A DNA stretch of 55,323 nucleotides from HGM11368 sp051883415 (GCA_051883415.1 JBJETR010000022.1:1-55323); one strand, 5' to 3'. Shown: positions 1 to 9,273, counted from the stretch's first letter. The notes: a model not told the origin generated them from the letters alone. Translations and numbers: made by a program.

Positions 1-38
1 AGCTGATATAGGTCTGTCAACAACGTTAAGTTTCTCAT
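1..38 (-). CDS. pncB: nicotinate phosphoribosyltransferase, N-terminal fragment cut by the window edge
   Basis: Reading leftward, a GAGGAG ribosome binding site (44-49) precedes an ATG at 38 that opens MRNLTLLTDLYQ before the window ends. This is the characteristic start of bacterial nicotinate phosphoribosyltransferase, which makes nicotinate mononucleotide from nicotinate and PRPP in NAD salvage. Only about 12 codons are present, so the call rests on that short signature. The 123 bp up to lgt hold no gene; a small hairpin (142-154) just past the lgt stop may help end lgt transcription, but it lacks a clear U-tract on that strand. Confidence 0.6.
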   Translation of the reverse strand, partial: MRNLTLLTDLYQ

Positions 39-161
39 TTTACTCCTCTGTATAAATAATGGCGGAAAACCGCACTCGACTGAGCTTAACCGCTCATTGT
101 CAGTTGCAATAGCAAAATTTTCGATATTTTGTCTTATCTATCCGCATAAAGCGGTATATTT

Positions 162-1172
162 TTAGTTGGTTTTGTTAGACGGCGTCACGTCATCGGCAAG
201 ATTTTCTTCCGACTTGACGCAAGTATCTTGCTCGTTTTGTTCGTTGGTGCTATCTTGGACTGCTTGCTCGTCTACGCTTGACGTTTGCGTATCGCAGGCA
301 GTAGCGTTGGCAGTACACAAAGAAGCTTGTTTTTCGGCAATCTTTTTGGCGAACCATTTGGTTTCGAAGGTGATTTTGCCCATTTGATTGAGTACGGTCA
401 GCAATATCATGATAGGCGCAAGCACGAAGCAAATCACTTGCACAACCCCCACGTCGCTACCTGCAAACGTCTTATGCTCGTATTTCAAAAATTCCAGACA
501 CCCTCTGACAATCGCATACCAAGAAAGATATCCCAAAGCAATTGTCATATTCTTAAGTTTGTCCTGAAATTTGATAAAACAAACGAGTGCAATGACGAGT
601 CCGATAAAATTGAGTACTCCCTCATAAAAGAACAGTGCGCAATAATATCCGCCAAGTCTATCTATATACACGGCAAATGGGAAAAACTGCAATTTTGGAT
701 TGGTGATTTCTATACCGAACAGTTCTTGATTGAAGAAGTTGCCCCATCTACCTATGATTTGTCCTAATAGCACGGCTACAACTACACAATCTGCTACTTT
801 TGCAAAGCTATACTTTTTGTTTTTTAGACAACACAACAGCACGCCGAGCGCACCGCCGAAAATACCTCCGATAATCGTCAGACCGCCTTCGGATATATTG
901 AAGAGTCGGACAAAATCATCCCACCCGAAGTCCTTAGGAAAATACTCTTTGCGTGGAATGACGTAGAATAGTCTGCAAAACAAAACCGCAAACACCAACA
1001 GCCATATAAAAATTTCCAAAGAAAAATCTATGTCTATATTGCGTTTTTTTGCCAAAAACAAGTACAACAAGTAGGCGCAAACTATCGCCGACGTGACTAC
1101 GATACCATACCAATAGATTGGTTTGCCGAATATCGTAAAGGCTACGTTGCTAATTGCGCCGAGCAAACCCAT
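162..1172 (-). CDS. lgt: prolipoprotein diacylglyceryl transferase
   Basis: Lgt moves a diacylglyceryl group from phosphatidylglycerol to the lipobox cysteine of prolipoproteins at the cytoplasmic membrane, the first step of lipoprotein maturation. The protein is polytopic. It carries the conserved GGLTIIGGIFGG segment (about residues 96-107) and the family signature GRWGNFFNQELFG (about 141-153). At 336 aa it is longer than usual because of a C-terminal tail of about 55 residues rich in Thr, Glu, Asp, Gln and Ala (from about residue 280), which lies outside the enzyme core. The ATG is one base past the galK stop, so lgt is probably co-transcribed with galK. Confidence 0.95.
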   Translation of the reverse strand: MGLLGAISNVAFTIFGKPIYWYGIVVTSAIVCAYLLYLFLAKKRNIDIDFSLEIFIWLLVFAVLFCRLFYVIPRKEYFPKDFGWDDFVRLFNISEGGLTIIGGIFGGALGVLLCCLKNKKYSFAKVADCVVVAVLLGQIIGRWGNFFNQELFGIEITNPKLQFFPFAVYIDRLGGYYCALFFYEGVLNFIGLVIALVCFIKFQDKLKNMTIALGYLSWYAIVRGCLEFLKYEHKTFAGSDVGVVQVICFVLAPIMILLTVLNQMGKITFETKWFAKKIAEKQASLCTANATACDTQTSSVDEQAVQDSTNEQNEQDTCVKSEENLADDVTPSNKTN

Positions 1173-1173
1173 A

Positions 1174-2439
1174 TTACATCTCCACCTTGCAAGCGCCGTC
1201 GTTTCTCACGCCGATTGCAAACACGTTTTTGTCGCCAAAGACCTTCTTCATTTGTTCTACGTAAGCATCTACGGCTTGCGTATCCACGTATGCGATGATA
1301 GTACCTGCAAAACCGCCACCGTGTACTCTCACTGCCTTGACGCCTTCAATCTTCTTGCTCAGGTTGATACCGAGCGGAATTCTTTGATCGAGGTCGCCCA
1401 ATGGATAGCAGTTTTGGAGCATAGTGTAAGAGCTGAGTCCGCTAGCATTGATAACTTCGCAGAACTTCTTTTCCTTGACGCCCTTAACTGCTCTGGCGCC
1501 CACTTCAACACGCTTATTTTCGTCAAAGAAATGCATTGCTCTAAGTATAGCTCTTCCGCTAACCTTAGTCTGCAAAGTGTCGAGAGCCGCATAGAAGTCG
1601 CTCTCTTTTACTTTACGCAGCTTGCGAGCCTTGAATTGTTTTGCCACGCCCTCCATCTCTACTCTGATGTCGGCATATTGCGAGGTAAGGTCGCAGTGGT
1701 CGCCGCCCGTATTGGTAAGCACGATAGCGAGGTTGTCGAATTGCCAATCGATAGTTTGAATTTTTGGATTAGAAGTCGACTTGAAGTCGATATAACTTAC
1801 ACCGCCGAGTGCAATCGCGCTTTGGTCCATAAGTCCGCAAGGCTTGCCGAAGAATACGCTCTCGGCGTGGTGCGAAGCCTTAGCTTTGGTCACTTTGTCA
1901 ATCTTGCCGTCGTTGAACATAACGTTGAGAATTTCGCACACGAGCACCTCGAAGCACGCCGAAGAACTAACGCCTGCGCCCTTGAAAACGTCGCTGGTGG
2001 TAGTAGCGGCAAATCCGCCGATATTAAAACCGTTGTCCACGTAATAGGCACATACGCCTCTCACCAAAGCTTCGCTCGTACCGAATTCCGCACTATTTGG
2101 CGTAAGGTCGTCAATATTTATCTCAACGGTTGGATATCCCACCGAATCAACGATAATTTTTCTCTCAGACAGAGGCGTAACACAAGCAATAGTGTCCACG
2201 GTGATAGCAGCACACAAAACCTTACCGTTGTTGTGGTCGGTGTGGTTACCGCAAACCTCTATTCTACCCGGGGAAGAATAGAAAACTCCGCCCTCTGCGT
2301 ACTTAGACGAGTGCAACTCGTAAATTTTGCGGTATCTCTCCACCTCATAATCGAGCTTAGCAATACCGTAGAGCGACTTAACGCTATTTTTGAATACCTC
2401 GTTGTTGCCGAGATTGGCAATAGAATTTTTGTCAGCCAT
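1174..2439 (-). CDS. galK: galactokinase
   Basis: GalK phosphorylates alpha-D-galactose with ATP to galactose 1-phosphate, the entry step of the Leloir pathway. Visible GHMP-kinase features are the substrate motif GRIEVCGNHTDHNNG (about residues 58-72), the ATP loop KGAGVSSSACFEV (about 153-165) and the C-terminal glycine motif RVHGGGFAGTIIAY (about 375-388). Length (421 aa) is normal for this longer Clostridia form. It is divergent from galT, the next enzyme of the pathway, and directly upstream of lgt. The start has a GGGAG ribosome binding site and a good promoter (2469-2497). Confidence 0.96.
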   Translation of the reverse strand: MADKNSIANLGNNEVFKNSVKSLYGIAKLDYEVERYRKIYELHSSKYAEGGVFYSSPGRIEVCGNHTDHNNGKVLCAAITVDTIACVTPLSERKIIVDSVGYPTVEINIDDLTPNSAEFGTSEALVRGVCAYYVDNGFNIGGFAATTTSDVFKGAGVSSSACFEVLVCEILNVMFNDGKIDKVTKAKASHHAESVFFGKPCGLMDQSAIALGGVSYIDFKSTSNPKIQTIDWQFDNLAIVLTNTGGDHCDLTSQYADIRVEMEGVAKQFKARKLRKVKESDFYAALDTLQTKVSGRAILRAMHFFDENKRVEVGARAVKGVKEKKFCEVINASGLSSYTMLQNCYPLGDLDQRIPLGINLSKKIEGVKAVRVHGGGFAGTIIAYVDTQAVDAYVEQMKKVFGDKNVFAIGVRNDGACKVEM

Positions 2440-2468
2440 AATTAACTCCCTAATGTTTTTTCTACGAT

Positions 2469-2497
2469 ATTATACCATACGATACAAAAAAAGTAAA
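2469..2497 (-). promoter_or_regulatory. sigma-A-type promoter for galK-lgt
   Basis: On the minus strand a TTTACT -35 (2492-2497) and a perfect TATAAT -10 (2469-2474) are separated by 17 bp, about 30 bp upstream of the galK start. Confidence 0.7.
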
Positions 2498-2557
2498 TAT
2501 ATATATGGCTAACTTTTTATTATCGCTCAAATATCAAGGTTATTTGTCATATTACCC

Positions 2558-2586
2558 TTGCAATAAGATAGAATTTGATTTATAAT
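2558..2586 (+). promoter_or_regulatory. sigma-A-type promoter for galT
   Basis: TTGCAA (2558-2563), 17 bp, then TATAAT (2581-2586). It lies 37 bp before the chosen galT ATG, so the galK and galT promoters face away from each other across about 60 bp. Confidence 0.7.
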
Positions 2587-2622
2587 AATATAAATATAAA
2601 AAATAAGTATACGAGGATTTTT

Positions 2623-4161
2623 ATGTTAGAAACGTCTCAAGTACAAACAAAACTCAACGAATTGGTTGCCTACGCAATAGACAACCTCAATCTCAAATCC
2701 GAGGACGAATACTACGTTCTCAATCAACTGCTTGACTTGTTCCATCTTCAAGCGGCAGGCGCACCAATTAGCAATTACGGTGATTTCCAGACAGATATCG
2801 TCGATCCGCTAGTTGATTATGCAGTACAATCGGGTATGATACAAGAGGAGCAAAGAATTCTTTTCGAGACCAAGATGCTTGGACTCGTTACTCCAATGCC
2901 AAGTGCTGTGGTCGAAGAATTCGACAGTGTGGCTAGCACCCAAGGCGTCAAAGCAGCAACGGATTGGCTGTTTGAACTGAGCAAAGCCAACAACTACGTT
3001 CGTATGCCCGACATCAACAAAAATATCAAATGGGAACATAAAGGCAAATTCGGACGCATCGACGTTACTATCAATTTGTCCAAACCCGAAAAAGATCCAA
3101 AACAAATCGCACTTGCCAAGCTGCAACCTAAGACGGGCTACCCTGCATGTATGCTTTGTCCTTCCAATGTCGGCTACGCAGGACACATCAATCACCCTGC
3201 TCGCCAAACCTTAAGAATTATACCAATAGAGCTTGGCGGAGAAGAATGGAATTTACAATTCTCTCCATATCAATACTATCACCAGCACGTCATCGCCTTT
3301 TCTTCCGAGCATAGACCTATGGACGTCAACGACAAGGCGTTTGGCAGACTTATGGACTTCGTTGACCTCTTCCCTCACTACTTTATAGGAAGCAACGCGG
3401 CGTTGCCTATAGTCGGCGGCTCGATACTTACGCACGACCACTATCAAGGCGGAGAAAAGGTTCTTCCAATGTTCCTGGTAGGCAATCGCAAAAACTATAT
3501 TAGCAAAGAATGTGCCGACGTATCCGTATCTATCGTAGATTGGTACAATAGCGTGGTAAGAATTGAGGGCAAAAACCGTGAGCAAGTATACCAAACGGCT
3601 TGCAAAGTATTAGACGTTTGGAAAGATTGGACCGACGAGAGCGTTGGCGTAATCTCTAAGACCACCGAGCAGCACAACGCAATCACCCCTATCGCAAGAC
3701 TCGAAAAAGACAAGTACATATTCGACTTGATTTTGCGTAACAATCGCACCGACGAAGCTCATCCTTTCGGCATCTTCCACCCCGAAGAAAGCTTACACAA
3801 CATCAAAAAGGAAGGCATCGGCATCATAGAAGTAATGGGCTTGTTTATCTTGCCAGGCAGACTTAAAAAAGAGCTTGAAGACGTCAAGAGTTATCTCACC
3901 GGCAAGACTACTCTCGACCTCCAACAACTATCCAATCCCGAGAATCCTATGAGCAAACATGCGGGAATGATAGTCCAACTCATCAACGACAACGGCGCTA
4001 AGAACACCGCCAAAAAGGCAGATAATATCGTCAACGATTACGTCAACTCGGCTTGCGAAAAGATTTTGGAATGTACGGGCGTATTCAAAAACGACCAAGC
4101 AGGTCAAGCCGCATTCGACAAGTTTATGACTCAAGGCTTGGGACTTATCGCCAAAGACTAA
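2623..4161 (+). CDS. galT: UDP-glucose--hexose-1-phosphate uridylyltransferase, type 2
   Basis: This enzyme transfers UMP from UDP-glucose to galactose 1-phosphate, giving glucose 1-phosphate and UDP-galactose. At 512 aa it belongs to the large Firmicutes type-2 GalT family. Motifs include CMLCPSNVGYAGHINHPARQ, the substrate region HQHVIAFSSEHRPM, and the GGSILTHDHYQGG segment carrying the active-site histidines. The reading frame extends 16 codons further upstream, but ATG 2623 is preferred: it has an ACGAGGA ribosome binding site at proper spacing, while the longer form would begin inside the promoter. It is followed by a strong terminator. Confidence 0.95.
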   Translation: MLETSQVQTKLNELVAYAIDNLNLKSEDEYYVLNQLLDLFHLQAAGAPISNYGDFQTDIVDPLVDYAVQSGMIQEEQRILFETKMLGLVTPMPSAVVEEFDSVASTQGVKAATDWLFELSKANNYVRMPDINKNIKWEHKGKFGRIDVTINLSKPEKDPKQIALAKLQPKTGYPACMLCPSNVGYAGHINHPARQTLRIIPIELGGEEWNLQFSPYQYYHQHVIAFSSEHRPMDVNDKAFGRLMDFVDLFPHYFIGSNAALPIVGGSILTHDHYQGGEKVLPMFLVGNRKNYISKECADVSVSIVDWYNSVVRIEGKNREQVYQTACKVLDVWKDWTDESVGVISKTTEQHNAITPIARLEKDKYIFDLILRNNRTDEAHPFGIFHPEESLHNIKKEGIGIIEVMGLFILPGRLKKELEDVKSYLTGKTTLDLQQLSNPENPMSKHAGMIVQLINDNGAKNTAKKADNIVNDYVNSACEKILECTGVFKNDQAGQAAFDKFMTQGLGLIAKD

Positions 4162-4218
4162 TATTTTGATTATTATCTCGATGAGATAGCTACAATTTGA
4201 TAATTCATAATATAACGC

Positions 4219-4248
4219 AAAAATCACCGACAATCGTCGGTGATTTTT
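4219..4248. terminator. bidirectional terminator between galT and recR
   Basis: The hairpin AATCACCGACaatcGTCGGTGATT is flanked by an A-run on one side and a T-run on the other, so it can terminate galT (plus) and recR (minus), which converge here. Confidence 0.85.
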
Positions 4249-4261
4249 TAGTATATAACCT

Positions 4262-4846
4262 TTATAATTGTTTGCGGTCTTGCAATGCTCTTGACAGAGT
4301 CACCTCGTCGGCATATTCGATATCGCTACCCATAGAAATACCGCTAGCTATTCTGCTTACCTTGATACCCATAGGCTTGATTAGGCGAGCGATATACACT
4401 GCGGTTGCCTCACCGTCGACGTCGGGATTGGTAGCCATAATGACTTCCTCAACCCCGTCTAATCTTTGCAAAAGTTCTTTGATACGGATATCGTCCACGC
4501 CCACGCCCAACAGCGGATTGATAGTGCCGTGGAGCACGTGATACACACCCTTAAAATCCTTAACCTTTTCGAAGGCAGCCACGTCCTTAGGCTCTTTGAC
4601 TACGCAAATTACTCTCTTGTCGCGAGTTGCACAAATATCGCATACGTCCTTGTCGGTATATCCACCGCAAATCGGACAATAATGCACCTTTTGCTTAGAC
4701 TCAACGATTGCCTGAGCAAAAGCCTCTACCTCTTCCTCTGACATATTTATAATTTTGTAAGCATAGCGTTGCGCCGTCTTTTGACCGACTCCGGGGAGCT
4801 TGGTAAATTGAGCAACAAGCCGTGCTAAAGCTTCGATATCATACAT
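4262..4846 (-). CDS. recR: recombination mediator protein RecR
   Basis: RecR acts with RecF and RecO to load RecA on gapped DNA in the cytoplasm. The protein (194 aa, usual length about 200) shows an N-terminal helix-hairpin-helix (LPGVGQKTAQRYAYK, about residues 18-32), a four-cysteine zinc finger (CPICGGYTDKDVCDIC, about 57-72) and a TOPRIM domain with the conserved ATNPDVDGEATAVY segment. It is the last gene of dnaX-ybaB-recR, one base after ybaB. Confidence 0.96.
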   Translation of the reverse strand: MYDIEALARLVAQFTKLPGVGQKTAQRYAYKIINMSEEEVEAFAQAIVESKQKVHYCPICGGYTDKDVCDICATRDKRVICVVKEPKDVAAFEKVKDFKGVYHVLHGTINPLLGVGVDDIRIKELLQRLDGVEEVIMATNPDVDGEATAVYIARLIKPMGIKVSRIASGISMGSDIEYADEVTLSRALQDRKQL

Positions 4847-4847
4847 A

Positions 4848-5171
4848 TTATAGTCCTATGTTGCCAAAAGCTCCCATCTTCTCTTCTTTTATCGCATCGG
4901 CTTGAGAGAGTGCGTCGTTGACAGCGGCCACAACCAAGTCTTCTAGCATCTCCACGTCATCGGGATCTACAGCCTCGGGTTTGATAGAGATTCCCACCAA
5001 CTTTTTGTCGCAAGTCATAGTAACCTCAACCATAGAGCCACCGCTAGTGCCTACCACTTCGGTATTAGCCAATTCCTCTTGAGCCGCAAGCATATCTTGT
5101 TGCATCTTTTGAGCTTGTTTCATCAACTGTTGCATGTTACCCATGCCACCAAAACCACCGAATTTTCCCAT
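4848..5171 (-). CDS. YbaB/EbfC family nucleoid-associated protein
   Basis: A 107-aa member of the YbaB/EbfC DNA-binding family, a small dimer that coats DNA. It begins with a Gly/Met/Gln-rich segment (MQQLMKQAQKMQQDM) and contains the family core GGSMVEVTMTCDKKLVGISI followed by DPDDVEMLEDLVVAAVNDA. Its place between dnaX and recR is highly conserved in bacteria, and spacing on both sides is only 1-2 bp, so the three genes form one transcript. Confidence 0.93.
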   Translation of the reverse strand: MGKFGGFGGMGNMQQLMKQAQKMQQDMLAAQEELANTEVVGTSGGSMVEVTMTCDKKLVGISIKPEAVDPDDVEMLEDLVVAAVNDALSQADAIKEEKMGAFGNIGL

Positions 5172-5173
5172 AT

Positions 5174-6703
5174 TTATTCTCCTTCTTTTATAGTTATTTT
5201 GTCGTTGCCCACCATTTCCGTAATCTTAGCAATACTTTGCTTCATCTCGTCCACTTTGTTGTCTAGTATGATTTTGATATCTGTAATCTCAAAATATTCC
5301 TTACAAATAATAGATTTAAAATCATTGACGTAGTAGTCGAGCAAGGCAAATTGTTTGTCGCTAAAAGCCGTGATAATCAACGTATTATTCTTATATGCCA
5401 ATTGAGTCTTGGTATCAATCTCGACAGCGGTCTTATAAGCTACAACGTTATTTCTATTATCTCCCAAAGCATTGAGCAATCGTCCCCAAACAACGTCCAA
5501 GTCGAGCTTAAAGCTATCGTTAGTACCGCCCTTTCCACTTAAACTAATCAACTCTCTCACTTTAGATTCCACGTCTTTGAGTCTTTTGATAACGCCGTCC
5601 GTATCTATGCTTACGAACAAATCGCAAGCCTTGACCACAGCCATCTCCAAGACGATTTGTCCGCTACTGCTGTATTTTAGCTGTCTCTCAACATTCATAA
5701 AGGTGTCTATCATGTGCACCAACTTGTCGTTGTTGCAAATATTTCCGAATTGTACGATACGATTGTATATTTCGTTAGGCAACCCCAAAATTTTATTGGC
5801 GTTGACGCAGTTTCTCGCAAATACAACGTTACGCAAGGTCTTGGCAACGTCTTTAGCAAGCAACGGCACGCTTTTGCCCATAGCAATAATCCTTTCTACC
5901 GTTTCCAGAGCACTTCGCACGTCACTCTTGACCAGAGCTTCGACAAGAGTCAAAATCATTGTAGGAGATGATGCTCCCAGCACCTCCAATACGTCCTCAT
6001 AGCGCACCTGTCCATCACAATAAGACATGCAAATATCGGCGATAGAAAGGCTATCTCTCACGCTTCCGTCACCTGCTTCGGCGATAAGTTGCAATGCCTC
6101 CCTTTGATATTCTCTGCCCTCTTCTTCAAAAATTTTGGTGAGCAATTCTACCAATTCGGTCGTAGTAAGCAACTTAAAATCAAGCCTCATGCAACGCGAC
6201 AAGATAGTTTGAGGTATCGTTTGCACTTCGGTGGTAGCCAAAATAAATACCGCATGTTGAGGTGGTTCTTCCAACGTCTTAAGTAAGGCATTGAAAGCGT
6301 TTTGCGACAGCATGTGAACCTCGTCTATGATATAGACCTTGTACTTGCCTACGCTAGGCGGAAACTTGACCTTTTCTCTTAGGTCTCTGATGTCGTCCAC
6401 GCCGTTGTTGGATGCGGCGTCCATCTCTATTATGTCAAAGTTGTTTGGTGCCGATAGTGCCTTGCACGCCTCGCATACTTCACACGGCGAGCCGTCTTCT
6501 CTAGGGTGCAAGCAATTTATTGCTCTCGCAAAAATTTTGGCAGTAGTTGTCTTACCCGTTCCCCTAGTACCCGTAAACAAATAAGCATGCGAAATCTTAC
6601 CGCTCAGAATAGAGTTTTTGAGGGTACGAACGATGTGTTTTTGACCTATCATAGTGTCAAAACTTGTAGGTCTGTATTTTCTATACAAACTAACGTGTGC
6701 CAT
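5174..6703 (-). CDS. dnaX: DNA polymerase III subunit gamma/tau
   Basis: DnaX is the ATPase of the clamp loader that places the beta clamp on primed DNA and organises the replisome. Seen: an N-terminal YRPTSFDTMIGQKHIV, Walker A GTRGTGKTT (about residues 45-53), a zinc-binding segment with cysteines in CLHPREDGSPCEVCEAC, Walker B IIDEVHML and the sensor ATTEVQTIPQTILSRC. At 509 aa it has a shorter tau-like C-terminus than E. coli DnaX. First gene of dnaX-ybaB-recR. I saw no convincing slippery frameshift site for a separate gamma form. Confidence 0.96.
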   Translation of the reverse strand: MAHVSLYRKYRPTSFDTMIGQKHIVRTLKNSILSGKISHAYLFTGTRGTGKTTTAKIFARAINCLHPREDGSPCEVCEACKALSAPNNFDIIEMDAASNNGVDDIRDLREKVKFPPSVGKYKVYIIDEVHMLSQNAFNALLKTLEEPPQHAVFILATTEVQTIPQTILSRCMRLDFKLLTTTELVELLTKIFEEEGREYQREALQLIAEAGDGSVRDSLSIADICMSYCDGQVRYEDVLEVLGASSPTMILTLVEALVKSDVRSALETVERIIAMGKSVPLLAKDVAKTLRNVVFARNCVNANKILGLPNEIYNRIVQFGNICNNDKLVHMIDTFMNVERQLKYSSSGQIVLEMAVVKACDLFVSIDTDGVIKRLKDVESKVRELISLSGKGGTNDSFKLDLDVVWGRLLNALGDNRNNVVAYKTAVEIDTKTQLAYKNNTLIITAFSDKQFALLDYYVNDFKSIICKEYFEITDIKIILDNKVDEMKQSIAKITEMVGNDKITIKEGE

Positions 6704-6725
6704 AATCGTCTTTTTACATTATTTT

Positions 6726-6755
6726 GCAACCGCTACCCTGTAGAATAGCGGTTGC
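6726..6755 (-). terminator. hairpin between the MFS transporter gene and dnaX
   Basis: Perfect 10-bp arms GCAACCGCTA and TAGCGGTTGC with a 10-nt loop lie in the 69-bp spacer between the transporter stop and the dnaX start. The U-tract on the minus strand is poor, so termination may be partial. Confidence 0.55.
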
Positions 6756-6772
6756 ATTATTATTATACAATA

Positions 6773-8554
6773 TTATTGTTTGTCTTGATTGTCGTCGCTA
6801 GCGTCAACTACAGGTTCAACGGTTTCAACCACTTCGGTTTCGACAGCTTCCGCAGTTTCTTCGGCTGCGGTTTCGCTTTCAACTTCGGCTACAACTTCGT
6901 TAGCTACTTCTTCGGTAGCAACGTCTGCAACTGCTTGGGTATCGGCAGTCACTTCTTCTACGGCTGCTTGTTCAGTGGCAGCGGCTTTTCTTGCGGCTAC
7001 ACGAGCAACAGCTTCTGCTTGAGCCTTTTCGTCAAACTTGTAGAAGAATAGAGGAATGATACAAGCAAACATGGATACACCGCACAGGAGCGTGGTAGCT
7101 AGCCAAGTACCTCTACATACTTCATAATAATTATCTTTAAAAGCACCTTCCGTCATGCCAAGCTCAGCCATATTAAAGGTAACCAACTCATCATCTATAA
7201 TTTTGCTTGCACCGTCAATTATTTGAACAGCACCTGCTTTGTCAATGCTCAAAGCTCCTACGCTAACGCCTTTTTGGAATACCTCAAGGAACTTTTGGTC
7301 ATAACCGAACTTGCCGAGCACCATCAAAGTAACGAATGCGGTGAGAGCCATACCTATCTTAGATATCAAGGTCTGCATTGCAAAGCAGATACCCTCTGCT
7401 CTCTCGCCCGTCTTATCTTCGAGGTAGTCGATAGAGTCGGCAATCATTGCATAAGTCAAGATGTTACTAAATCCCGAAGGAACACCCGCAATGATAATGA
7501 TGATATAGAAGAATATTTGTGATACTTGGCTCATGCCGTTAGATTTCATACCGATAAAGTATAGCAATACAAGCAAGACGCCACCTATGATGTGCGACCA
7601 AATAAATACGTTCTTTTTACCAAACTTCTTGGATAGCACAGGGGTAAGCAAAGTTGCAGCAAGACCGCCGGGCACTACGAGCAAGAAGATAACGCCCGCA
7701 AGAGTAAGGTTCATCAGATTGTAGTTGGCGTAATAAATAGTTGTGGTCATGTATATGGTTCTAAGTCCGCCGAGCACGCCTACCAAGATGAGAAGCAACA
7801 AAGGTTTGTTCTTAAAGAGCAACTTGAGGCTCTTGCCGAGAGAGGTCTTCTTAGCATCTTCATCGTAATATCTCTCGGTGGTAGTCTTAAATCCAACGAA
7901 GAAGGTAGGAAGAGCAACCAATACCGCGCATATTGCGATTATGAGATATGCAATCTTATATGCACTTGGATCAATTGCATCGGTTACGGCAGGTATAACG
8001 ATAGATACAAGTCCGCTACCAATCGTACAAATCAGACGAGCTACGGTAAGCAAAGTATTTCTTTGGTCGCCGTCCTTGGTCATTGCCGAGCTAAGTCCCC
8101 AATAAGGCACGTCAACTATCGTGTACGAGATACCCCAACACAAATAGATAATCGTGGAGATAACGAATTGAATCTTTGGATTGGTAGAAAAGGTCGTAAA
8201 TAGCAATACCGTAAAGATACCTATAGGGATAGGCGCGTATAGCAGATACGGTCTCATCTTACCCCACTTGGTCTTGGTCTTGTCAACGATAGAGCCCATG
8301 ATAGGATCGTTGAACGCGTCGAAGAGTCTTGCGGCAAGGAACATCCAAGCAAGCCACAATGGAGATATCATCGCCACGTCGGTGAGGTAAACCATAAAGA
8401 AGGTGGTAACAAGTTGGCAGATTATGTTTTGTCCAAAACCTGCGAAGGAGTAACCGAGCGCTTCCTTAGGTTGCATTTCATCCTTCTTCTCAGGGTTCGT
8501 TCCTAAGAATTTGTGAAGGATAGGAAGGTCAAAAATTGATTTTTTTGTACTCAT
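6773..8554 (-). CDS. MFS transporter of the glycoside-pentoside-hexuronide (GPH) symporter type
   Basis: A polytopic membrane protein of about 12 segments resembling GPH cation:sugar symporters. It has an N-terminal LGYSFAGFGQNIICQLVTTFFMVYLTD, then RLFDAFNDPIMGSIVDKTKTKWGKMRPYLL, the conserved loop-2/3 signature of the family. The substrate cannot be read from sequence; the galactose genes 2-6 kb away are suggestive only. The protein is 593 aa, about 120 longer than usual. The excess includes an inserted periplasmic-type segment before the last TM helix and an 80-residue acidic Ala/Glu/Val-rich tail. It is apparently a single-gene transcript. Confidence 0.85.
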   Translation of the reverse strand: MSTKKSIFDLPILHKFLGTNPEKKDEMQPKEALGYSFAGFGQNIICQLVTTFFMVYLTDVAMISPLWLAWMFLAARLFDAFNDPIMGSIVDKTKTKWGKMRPYLLYAPIPIGIFTVLLFTTFSTNPKIQFVISTIIYLCWGISYTIVDVPYWGLSSAMTKDGDQRNTLLTVARLICTIGSGLVSIVIPAVTDAIDPSAYKIAYLIIAICAVLVALPTFFVGFKTTTERYYDEDAKKTSLGKSLKLLFKNKPLLLLILVGVLGGLRTIYMTTTIYYANYNLMNLTLAGVIFLLVVPGGLAATLLTPVLSKKFGKKNVFIWSHIIGGVLLVLLYFIGMKSNGMSQVSQIFFYIIIIIAGVPSGFSNILTYAMIADSIDYLEDKTGERAEGICFAMQTLISKIGMALTAFVTLMVLGKFGYDQKFLEVFQKGVSVGALSIDKAGAVQIIDGASKIIDDELVTFNMAELGMTEGAFKDNYYEVCRGTWLATTLLCGVSMFACIIPLFFYKFDEKAQAEAVARVAARKAAATEQAAVEEVTADTQAVADVATEEVANEVVAEVESETAAEETAEAVETEVVETVEPVVDASDDNQDKQ

Positions 8555-8820
8555 AATTCACATCCCACGTTTATTATTATATAAAATATAACACAATTAT
8601 CATAGCATAATAAAATTGATAAGTCAATACCCCCACCCGCCAAAAGCAACTATATTTTGCATATTTTTTCGCCGCCAAGCCTTATCTATTACACCGTGTT
8701 TCTATTTTGGCATACAAAAAGCCAAATACATGCTCCAAGCATCTACTTTATTTTCAACGCCAACGTTGATTTTTTAACAATATCGTCAATTATGTTATAT
8801 CCTATCAATTTCCAAAAAAA

Positions 8821-8844
8821 ATGCGACGTCTTTCGGCGTCGCAT
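8821..8844 (-). terminator. intrinsic terminator of the nnr-mazF transcript
   Basis: Arms ATGCGACG and CGTCGCAT, followed on the minus strand by eight Us. It sits a few bases after the mazF stop. The remaining spacer to the transporter gene (8555-8820) is AT-rich and shows only the likely transporter promoter region. Confidence 0.85.
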
Positions 8845-8849
8845 AGTTA

Positions 8850-9191
8850 TCAAAAAAATCCTAGACTTATCAGCAAAGCATGATTGATTTTGCTCATCAT
8901 ATCCACGGGCAGTTCGCCTATTCTTTCTCTAAGGCGTTGTTTGTCCAACGTTCTGATTTGCTCGAGCAACACTACCGAATCTTTAGGCAAGCCGTACTCG
9001 TTGGCTGACAGTTCTATATGAGTAGGAAGCTTGGCTTTATTGATTTGCGAAGTGACGGCGGCGGCAATAATCGTAGGGCTGTGTCTATTGCCAATATCGT
9101 TTTGGACAATTAGTACCGGTCTTACACCGCCTTGTTCGCTTCCTACCACGGGGCTAAGGTCTGCGTAATACAGTTCTCCTCTCTTAATCAT
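8850..9191 (-). CDS. MazF/NdoA family mRNA interferase (type II toxin)
   Basis: A 113-aa protein closely matching NdoA/EndoA, the Firmicutes MazF that cleaves mRNA at short specific sites. Seen: the start MIKRGELYYADLSPVVGSEQGGVRPVLIVQND, the central TSQINKAKLPTHIEL and the C-terminal VVLLEQIRTLDKQRL. A GGAGAG ribosome binding site precedes the ATG. In Bacillus the toxin follows alr and a small antitoxin gene. Here neither is visible: the 82 bp to nnr are too short for an antitoxin gene and the downstream side is a terminator. The antitoxin must lie elsewhere or be absent. Confidence 0.92.
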   Translation of the reverse strand: MIKRGELYYADLSPVVGSEQGGVRPVLIVQNDIGNRHSPTIIAAAVTSQINKAKLPTHIELSANEYGLPKDSVVLLEQIRTLDKQRLRERIGELPVDMMSKINHALLISLGFF

Positions 9192-9273
9192 AGTCTCTCC
9201 ACTCGTTGAATTGCCCTATCCTATTGTATGACAAGATAGCGACAATGGTTATTGTGGACAAGTATGATTGATT

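Noticed and set aside
142..154. Terminator at CCGCataaaGCGG after lgt
   Set aside because: Only a 4-bp strong stem and no U-tract on the lgt strand; too weak to list as a feature.
5472..6002. Plus-strand frame of 176 codons opposite dnaX
   Set aside because: It is a shadow of dnaX; Leu/Ser/Thr-rich sequence without recognisable domains. The same holds for other long frames opposite purL, galK and murF.
6703..6773. SRP RNA gene next to dnaX, as in some Firmicutes
   Set aside because: The spacer is only 69 bp and filled by a hairpin; no SRP domain sequence is seen.
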